Part shown: positions 5,942-10,498 of the stretch, piece after piece
Layout: each line of letters begins with the position of its first letter
How positions within the stretch are numbered: the first letter of the stretch is position 1
Origin: JARROD01 sp037384225
GTDB taxonomy: Bacteria > Pseudomonadota > Gammaproteobacteria > Pseudomonadales > Cellvibrionaceae
Reading direction: 5' to 3'
Assembly: GCA_037384225.1 (NCBI GenBank)
Contig: JARROD010000284.1
Span: 1-10,498, forward strand
Length of the DNA: 10,498 nucleotides
Program-made: the position numbers and the translations under genes
Notes under the pieces: model-generated
The model's database searches: none
What the model was told of the DNA's origin: nothing
Seen by the model: the letters and a program-made list of their open reading frames with translations, nothing else

Positions 5942-5981
5942 GCCTACCCAGAGTCCCGGCGCTAAAGCCGAGACTACAGGC
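5942..5981. repeat. Stem-loop between paralogues C and B (REP-like)
   Basis: GTCCCGGC (5953-5960) and GCCGAGAC (5967-5974) form an 8-bp stem with one wobble pair and a 6-base loop. Outer arms GCCT (5942-5945) and AGGC (5978-5981) extend it imperfectly. No T-run follows on either strand, so it is not a standard intrinsic terminator. Its GC content stands out from the AT-rich flanks, as for REP or BIME-type dispersed palindromes. Confidence 0.6.
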
Positions 5982-5983
5982 TG

Positions 5984-6643
5984 TTATTCACAAGGCACGA
6001 AAATGGGTTTGCAATGGATTCTGCGATATCCGCGCCGTGCGTTGATATCACCCTCGCCATTAAAGATGGCGATAAATGTGTCGTCTTGGGCATTGCGGGC
6101 ATGTCTTGCAGAACCGCGTACTTGCACCTCTATTGGAATAGTGGCGCCACAGTAGTTGATATCCGATGAAAAAAGACCGCGAAAGTTACCTTCCAAATAC
6201 CAGATATCATCGAGCGGGTCTGTGGCGGCGGAGTACCTGGCGGTGACAAACACCGGATCTACGACGCCTGGTACATTTTGCCGGATACTAAAGAAAGCGC
6301 GGCCGCCTTCGTCTGTTAAGCTATATTCACCGTCAACAGAAAAACTGGCTTGTTTAAGTTTGTATTTACTGCCGAGCTTGATTTTGTATTGAATAGTGCA
6401 GTCTGTGCGCGCCAGTGCAACTTCGGCGTCTGTTGCAGCAGAAAAGGCATCGGGGCCTGCGTTTTTATCGAAGTCCGCTTTAATGAAGAAACTGCCATCG
6501 GCAGCTTTTTCGACAGAAATTACTGAGGGGTCTGGGCAGCCTGTACCAAAGGCATCGACAAATTCAAGCTCGTATTTAGAGCTGGCCATTGCTGATGTAG
6601 ACAAACTGAGCGCCATTATTAGAGAAGCAAAGATTTTTTTCAT
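5984..6643 (-). CDS. Secreted four-cysteine protein, DUF4360-like (paralogue C)
   Basis: This 219-aa protein has a typical signal peptide (MKKIFASLIMALSLSTSAMA, cleavage about 20). Mature cysteines are at 36, 82, 165 and 211, plus one at 218. The region FGTGCPDPSVISV near Cys36, followed by a strand FFIKADFD, resembles the opening of DUF4360 domains. DCTIQYKIKLGSKYKLKQA around Cys82 leads to YSLTDEGGRAFFSI, and CGATIPIEVQVRGSARHARN follows Cys165. The two pairs of cysteines are placed as if for two disulfides. The protein should be periplasmic or secreted; function unknown. It is the first of the three same-strand secreted genes. The ribosome site is weak (GTGAG), and a TTGACA element lies about 130 bases upstream without a convincing -10. 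Confidence 0.82.
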   Translation of the reverse strand: MKKIFASLIMALSLSTSAMASSKYELEFVDAFGTGCPDPSVISVEKAADGSFFIKADFDKNAGPDAFSAATDAEVALARTDCTIQYKIKLGSKYKLKQASFSVDGEYSLTDEGGRAFFSIRQNVPGVVDPVFVTARYSAATDPLDDIWYLEGNFRGLFSSDINYCGATIPIEVQVRGSARHARNAQDDTFIAIFNGEGDINARRGYRRIHCKPIFVPCE

Positions 6644-6843
6644 TTCTATTACTCACTAGTTAGGGATGAAGTTTTATGGGAAAAAATATCGTGGTTTTTT
6701 TAAACTTTTTCAAGGTGTTGCCTTGTATATCTACAAAGCGACAAAAGCCGTAAAAGTTTGTCAAAAAATAGGTGCTCAATAGGAATTGAAATTAGGGGGT
6801 AAGTGGAGTAGGAATAAAGCGAGACTACTATTTTTACTAAATA
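6644..6843. other. AT-rich leader of the secreted-gene cluster, no gene seen
   Basis: Nothing in either strand looks coding here. A perfect stem ACTATTT/AAATAGT with a 5-base loop occupies 6827-6845, at the point where transposase similarity ends. On the - strand a consensus -35 TTGACA (6759-6764) lies within reach of paralogue C but lacks a well-spaced -10. Confidence 0.45.
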
Positions 6844-6987
6844 GTATCGATTGACCCTATCGTTGCATAAATTTTTGAAGACATGGCGTTCATCGTCAGT
6901 GGGTGCTTTGACGCGATGGAAACGCGGCTGGCCGTAGCCGTCTTCGGCATAGACCCCATCGAGAAACAGCATGTGAATATGATTGGT
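6844..6987 (-). pseudogene. Remnant of an IS91-family (Y2) transposase
   Basis: A short - strand frame reads TNHIHMLFLDGVYAEDGYGQ, then PRFHRVKAPTDDE and finally NDRVNRY. This matches, from memory, the conserved IS91-type transposase segment 'H.HMLFLDGVY...G..RF..VKAPT..E' and the following 'RVGR' helix. A stop codon precedes it (6988-6990) and the similarity stops abruptly near 6844, so only about 48 of roughly 400 or more residues remain. The frame continues to 6700 as an ORF of 90 aa from the ATG at 6972, but that tail is AT-rich and unlike a transposase. It marks an old insertion between the secreted cluster and the receptor gene. Confidence 0.72.
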
Positions 6988-7037
6988 CTATGCCATTGAC
7001 AGAGGTAACGCTCCTTCAATCGCGTTAAAACTCCCAT

Positions 7038-7085
7038 AAAAATTGATTACGCTTCATTCCTGAAAAATCTGTTCAATGAAGCGTA
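7038..7085 (-). terminator. Intrinsic terminator of the TonB-dependent receptor gene
   Basis: On the - strand TACGCTTCATT (7075-7085) pairs perfectly with AATGAAGCGTA (7048-7058), an 11-bp stem with a 16-base loop. ATCAATTTTTATG follows, giving a T-run at 7038-7042. It begins about 45 bases after the receptor stop codon, in the right orientation. Confidence 0.72.
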
Positions 7086-7130
7086 TCATCTGACTCGGCG
7101 TGTATGTCAGGATTCGAAAACCCGGACCGA

Positions 7131-9947
7131 TTAAAATTTCGCATTGATACCGATCAGATAACGCGGTCCGGTATACTGGATTAAACGCATACGCTCCTTG
7201 ACATCGGCATAGTGAAAGACCTTTTCATTGGTCACATTCACCGCCGATGCGGATACCGTTATTTTATCTGTAATATCATAAGAAGCGCGCAGATCCAACT
7301 GACCATAGGCGTCTACATGTCTGGGCAACCCGTCGTCTAAACGGCGACTCAGGTAGTTACCACGCCAGTTGTAAGCGGCGCGCAATTGAATGCCGTTTTT
7401 ATCGTAAAAGCCGATGATATTGTAACTGTCTTCGGCAAATCCTTCGATAGCCGATCCCGGCTCGCGAACGTTTTCCTCATTAAGTGCTTCCGCCGCATCG
7501 TCTTCACTGGTAAGGCGAGTGTAGTTCGCCTGGATACCCAGCCCGTTGAAAATGCCCGGGAGGTAATCGAAGTGGTGCAAAGCGGCGATTTCAACGCCGG
7601 TAATACTCCCGCCCGGACGGTTTTCCTTTTGCCGGATCCTTTCAATCAAAATCCCGCCATTGGTTTTTTCTACGACTGTGTCAACATATTTTCCATCGAC
7701 AAAAACGTCTGGCGTGGAGTCTTGCGTTACAAGCGTCGAAATAAAGTTGCTGATATCCTTACGGAAAACGTTTACCGCATAAGCGTTGCCGTTATCCTGG
7801 TAATACTCCAGCGACAGATCGTATTGTTTGGCTTCGTAGGGTTTAAGGTAAGGGTTGCCACCACCGCTGGAGAAATTCTCCTGGTGACTGGCGCTATAAC
7901 TGCGATTAACACCAATGTCCTCAATTTTGGGTCGGCTCATCACTTTGGACGCCGCCGCGCGAGCCACAAAACCATTGAGGAAGTCAATGGAGACGTTAGC
8001 GCTTGGCAGGAGGTTGCTATAGCTTTGCTCGATGGTCACCGGCCGGTTCTCGGTATACGTCACTTCCAGCAGGTTCTCACCGCCCTCATTTGGGGGTTGA
8101 GCCACAATCGACAAGCGGTCTTTTCTGTGACCGGTTGAGGCGGTGTCGGTTTCCACGTAACGGAGGCCGAGATTGCCGCGCCACTCGTAGGCGCCGAGAA
8201 GACCCTCAAAGTTAAATTGCGTATAGAGCGTTGCCGTTTGCTCAGTGGTTTCCACCGAGGCGTTCTCTACCAACTCCATTTGCGGCCAGGTATCGCCGCG
8301 CAATTTCTGGAGGGCGGCGTGGTAGGTATCGATGTCGGAAACCAGAATAAAATCTCTCGGAAAATTACCCTTCTCATCGGAAAGGAAGTCTTTAACCGGG
8401 CTGGCCTGAAATACCGAATCCGGTATATCTCTAAAGGTGCCGCAGGTATTGTACAGGTCTATATCAGGATCACTCCAGGATACATTCTTGTTCTTACAGC
8501 CATCCGGGGCTACAAAGTGATCGCTTGACTTGGTCCGGTCAGCGTAAGCGATGCCCGCATCAATGGATACCAGAGCGCCCATTTCCAAATCATAGCCTGC
8601 GTCAAATTTCAGCTCTGTTATTTCATCCTTTAGCAGCGTGTCTCCGACACTGTTCCAGTGTGCCCTGGCATTGGCCGGGTCCGCCAAATCAATGGTTGTG
8701 GAAAAGTCCAAGATACCGCCGTTTAGTGTGTTGTAGGTAAACTCATTCTTGCCGTTATCGCCATTGATGTAGTTGGGCACCATCGAGTGGGACGATACCA
8801 TTGCTTCTGCCTCCGATACGGAGACATCCAGATTCAGTCTCAGCTGCCCGAAGTCTGCTCTGCTGTTGAACCCAATGGCCTGAGTTTCGGATTCGGAGCC
8901 GCTTACACTGAAATGTCCATCCATCGGGTGACCGCGTGTACTGTCCTCAGTTTGAAATTTTTCCGCCGCCAGGATGGTGTTATTGTCAGAAACGACGACA
9001 TTCCTCCAGCCGTTGCGCTGAAGTGGAATCTGCATCCCCTGGCCGAGTGCTATATTCCCAAAATCGCTGTATATAAAGTCTAACGTGTGCGTAAACGTCT
9101 CGGATGGAGCCCATTGCAAGGTGAGATTGGCGGCCGTTCTTTCACGCTCCTCCTGGCCGATACCGAACTGATGGCGGCCGGCGTACCGGAGTTGAGAGGG
9201 CGTTACCACCTCACCTCTGGTGTTAACGATATCGCCTGTAATGTCGAGGGCTGGGTCAGTCATAATAGCCCAGTTGCCGGTGGAAGTGGAATCAATGCGG
9301 TTTGACGACTCCTGCTTGGAAAACCCCACCAGTACGCCAATGGTGTCATCGGCGAATGTATTACTAAAGATACCGGAATATTGTGGACTGTTGTCACCAG
9401 ACAGCTCATTGCGCTTGCCCTTGATCGAGCCCGCTATTTTAAGCCCTGGATCATCTAAAGGGCGGGTCGTTTTAATATTGACATACGCGCCAATGCTGCC
9501 GGCCGGCGTTTTCCCCATGGGGCTTTTAATAACGTCCGCACCGGAGATCAACTCCGAAGCGAGCACCTGAAAATCAAAGTCACGCCCTCGCGAGGTGGTC
9601 GCCAGCGTGCGTCCGTTGAGTTTAACGACATTAAAGGCAGGTCCAAATCCCCTGACGGTAATTTTTGAGCCCTCTCCCCGATCGCGGTCGATACTCACGC
9701 CGCTTATTCGCTGTAAGGATTCTGCAACATTTTGGTCGGGAAACTTTCCGATATCTTCAACAACAATGCTGTCCTGAATAACCGAGCTGTTTCTTTTTAG
9801 GTCAGACGCGGCTTGCAGGCTTTTGCGAATCCCTACTACCGACACCTCCTCGATCATTGGGCTATCCTGCTTTGTGGACGCTTCGCCCATAGCGCCAGAT
9901 GAAATAGCCGCCAACACCGCCGCTGCCAGTTTATTTTTATTAAGCAT
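7131..9947 (-). CDS. TonB-dependent outer-membrane receptor (TIGR01782-like)
   Basis: Gated outer-membrane channel that imports a ligand using TonB/ExbB/ExbD energy. The start at 9947 gives 938 aa and a proper signal peptide (MLNKNKLAAAVLAAISSGA, cleavage about 22-23), with AAGGGGGG 9 bases upstream; the upstream ATG at 10004 would put 19 extra residues ahead of the signal and is rejected. A TonB-box-like EEVSVVG lies at about 33-39. The plug domain (about 42-165) includes DSIVVEDIGKFPDQNVAESL, RISGVSIDRDRGEGSKITVRG and GSIGAYVNIKTTRPLD, characteristic of the Xanthomonas/Caulobacter-type group. The rest is the beta-barrel, ending in a terminal phenylalanine (GPRYLIGINAKF). Members often serve carbohydrate uptake, but no carbohydrate gene is adjacent, so the ligand is unknown. 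The gene is monocistronic by appearance. Confidence 0.93.
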   Translation of the reverse strand: MLNKNKLAAAVLAAISSGAMGEASTKQDSPMIEEVSVVGIRKSLQAASDLKRNSSVIQDSIVVEDIGKFPDQNVAESLQRISGVSIDRDRGEGSKITVRGFGPAFNVVKLNGRTLATTSRGRDFDFQVLASELISGADVIKSPMGKTPAGSIGAYVNIKTTRPLDDPGLKIAGSIKGKRNELSGDNSPQYSGIFSNTFADDTIGVLVGFSKQESSNRIDSTSTGNWAIMTDPALDITGDIVNTRGEVVTPSQLRYAGRHQFGIGQEERERTAANLTLQWAPSETFTHTLDFIYSDFGNIALGQGMQIPLQRNGWRNVVVSDNNTILAAEKFQTEDSTRGHPMDGHFSVSGSESETQAIGFNSRADFGQLRLNLDVSVSEAEAMVSSHSMVPNYINGDNGKNEFTYNTLNGGILDFSTTIDLADPANARAHWNSVGDTLLKDEITELKFDAGYDLEMGALVSIDAGIAYADRTKSSDHFVAPDGCKNKNVSWSDPDIDLYNTCGTFRDIPDSVFQASPVKDFLSDEKGNFPRDFILVSDIDTYHAALQKLRGDTWPQMELVENASVETTEQTATLYTQFNFEGLLGAYEWRGNLGLRYVETDTASTGHRKDRLSIVAQPPNEGGENLLEVTYTENRPVTIEQSYSNLLPSANVSIDFLNGFVARAAASKVMSRPKIEDIGVNRSYSASHQENFSSGGGNPYLKPYEAKQYDLSLEYYQDNGNAYAVNVFRKDISNFISTLVTQDSTPDVFVDGKYVDTVVEKTNGGILIERIRQKENRPGGSITGVEIAALHHFDYLPGIFNGLGIQANYTRLTSEDDAAEALNEENVREPGSAIEGFAEDSYNIIGFYDKNGIQLRAAYNWRGNYLSRRLDDGLPRHVDAYGQLDLRASYDITDKITVSASAVNVTNEKVFHYADVKERMRLIQYTGPRYLIGINAKF

Positions 9948-10411
9948 ATGAGAAGACCCCCCTTTTTCGCCGAAAATTAGCAAGTCTCTGAATCCTGAAT
10001 CCACCGCCGTCGATAGCGATTACGGTTTGTTTTCAATACTGCGTAGTCAAAACGGCTTGCCGAATGTAAAAAGTGTCAAGAACGCACACCCATTAATTTT
10101 TGTTTTGAAATAAAAATTGTATTTTTTTAAATATTTGTCATTTGGCTGCCAAGCCACTGGAATCGAATAAACGTCAGTGCTGCCGATCGAAAACAATCCG
10201 CTAAAAGTGCGTGGCAAGTTGCCAATGCGACGATGGCAGCTACACGAATAACTCGCGCTCATACTACTTTTAGGTGTCACACCTGCGGGCAACTTCTCAA
10301 TAACCCGGGGTATTTGTGCCTTCGATCCGGCGGCCATCCGGGGGTAGTTGGCCCAGACTGTCGGAGGCATGGATGCCGACACCAAGCCTACATGGGTGAG
10401 GCAAGCCGTTT
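9948..10411. other. Leader region of the receptor gene, no convincing gene
   Basis: A - strand frame of 122 aa (10047-10415) is open here but has no ribosome site, an odd composition and no family resemblance, so I do not call it. The part nearest the receptor includes an AT-rich block (about 10095-10140) and, on the - strand, a consensus -35 TTGACA (10074-10079) without a good -10. CGGCTTGCCG (10053-10062) is a small palindrome between the -35 and the gene that could be a regulator site. Confidence 0.4.
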
Positions 10412-10464
10412 GCAAAGCACTGCTTTGCGGCGCCGCCGAACGCCCGCCATCTGTGATGGCGGGC
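10412..10464. repeat. Two consecutive perfect hairpins at the right edge
   Basis: GCAAAGC/GCTTTGC (10412-10418 and 10422-10428, 3-base loop) is followed by GCCCGCCATC/GATGGCGGGC (10442-10451 and 10455-10464, 3-base loop, perfect 10-bp stem). The stretch is very GC-rich and continues past the window edge. It could be a dispersed palindromic element or the end of a mobile element. Confidence 0.75.
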
Positions 10465-10498
10465 CGGGCCTCGGAGGGGGACTTGCGGCGTGTCTGGG

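Noticed and set aside
6700..6843. C-terminal tail of the 90-aa frame after the transposase segment
   Set aside because: AT-rich, no resemblance to a transposase after NRY, and lies in the leader of the secreted genes.
7386..8138. 250-aa + strand reading frame inside the receptor gene
   Set aside because: It is antisense to a well-supported receptor gene with clear motifs; a shadow frame.
9948..10004. Longer receptor start at 10004
   Set aside because: It would place 19 residues before a normal signal peptide; the start at 9947 has a purine-rich ribosome site and the proper N-terminus.
10047..10415. 122-aa - strand reading frame upstream of the receptor
   Set aside because: No ribosome site, no family resemblance, odd composition, and it runs through an AT-rich leader and into a palindromic element; most likely chance.

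Overview
The window looks like chromosomal DNA of a marine-type gammaproteobacterium, possibly near the Cellvibrionaceae. This is inferred from the combination of integron cassettes, a long TIGR01782-like TonB-dependent receptor and an ECF sigma/Ser-Thr kinase pair; no rRNA or tRNA is present to confirm it. Composition is patchy: AT-rich cassettes, a GC-rich toxin-antitoxin block, an AT-rich secreted-protein cluster and a more GC-balanced receptor gene. LEFT (1-1101): two integron gene cassettes on the + strand. Each holds one ORF whose stop codon lies inside the R'' box of an attC recombination site (321-389 and 1030-1101). Both attC sites show the expected imperfect stem with simple-site ends. 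The first cassette protein is cut by the window edge; the second (209 aa) is unknown. No integrase gene is visible. NEXT (1134-1690): a ParE/RelE-like toxin and ribbon-helix-helix antitoxin on the - strand, overlapping by 11 bp, with a palindromic candidate operator upstream. They lie directly beyond the last clear attC. CENTRE (1858-4156): an ECF sigma factor followed 12 bp later by a Ser/Thr kinase, both on the - strand. The kinase domain is complete, but the gene is broken after it by a one-base frameshift near 2362, an exact 37-bp tandem duplication (2244-2317), and loss of most of the TPR sensor region. The sigma gene is intact and has its own sigma70-like promoter. MIDDLE (4245-6643): three secreted proteins on the - strand. 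They are very different in sequence but share a signal peptide, four cysteines at similar spacing and common blocks around them. They look like divergent paralogues of a DUF4360-like family. The middle one carries an extra Trp/Gly-rich C-terminal module. Their position beside a sigma/kinase pair suggests, without proof, a signalling-controlled envelope or secreted function. RIGHT (6844-10498): a remnant of an IS91-family transposase, then a 938-aa TonB-dependent outer-membrane receptor on the - strand with its own hairpin terminator. A long leader region follows, ending in a strongly palindromic stretch at the right edge. The best candidate for something undescribed is the three-gene four-cysteine secreted family next to the ECF sigma/kinase pair. 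The best-supported structural facts are the two attC sites and the 37-bp duplication that breaks the kinase.
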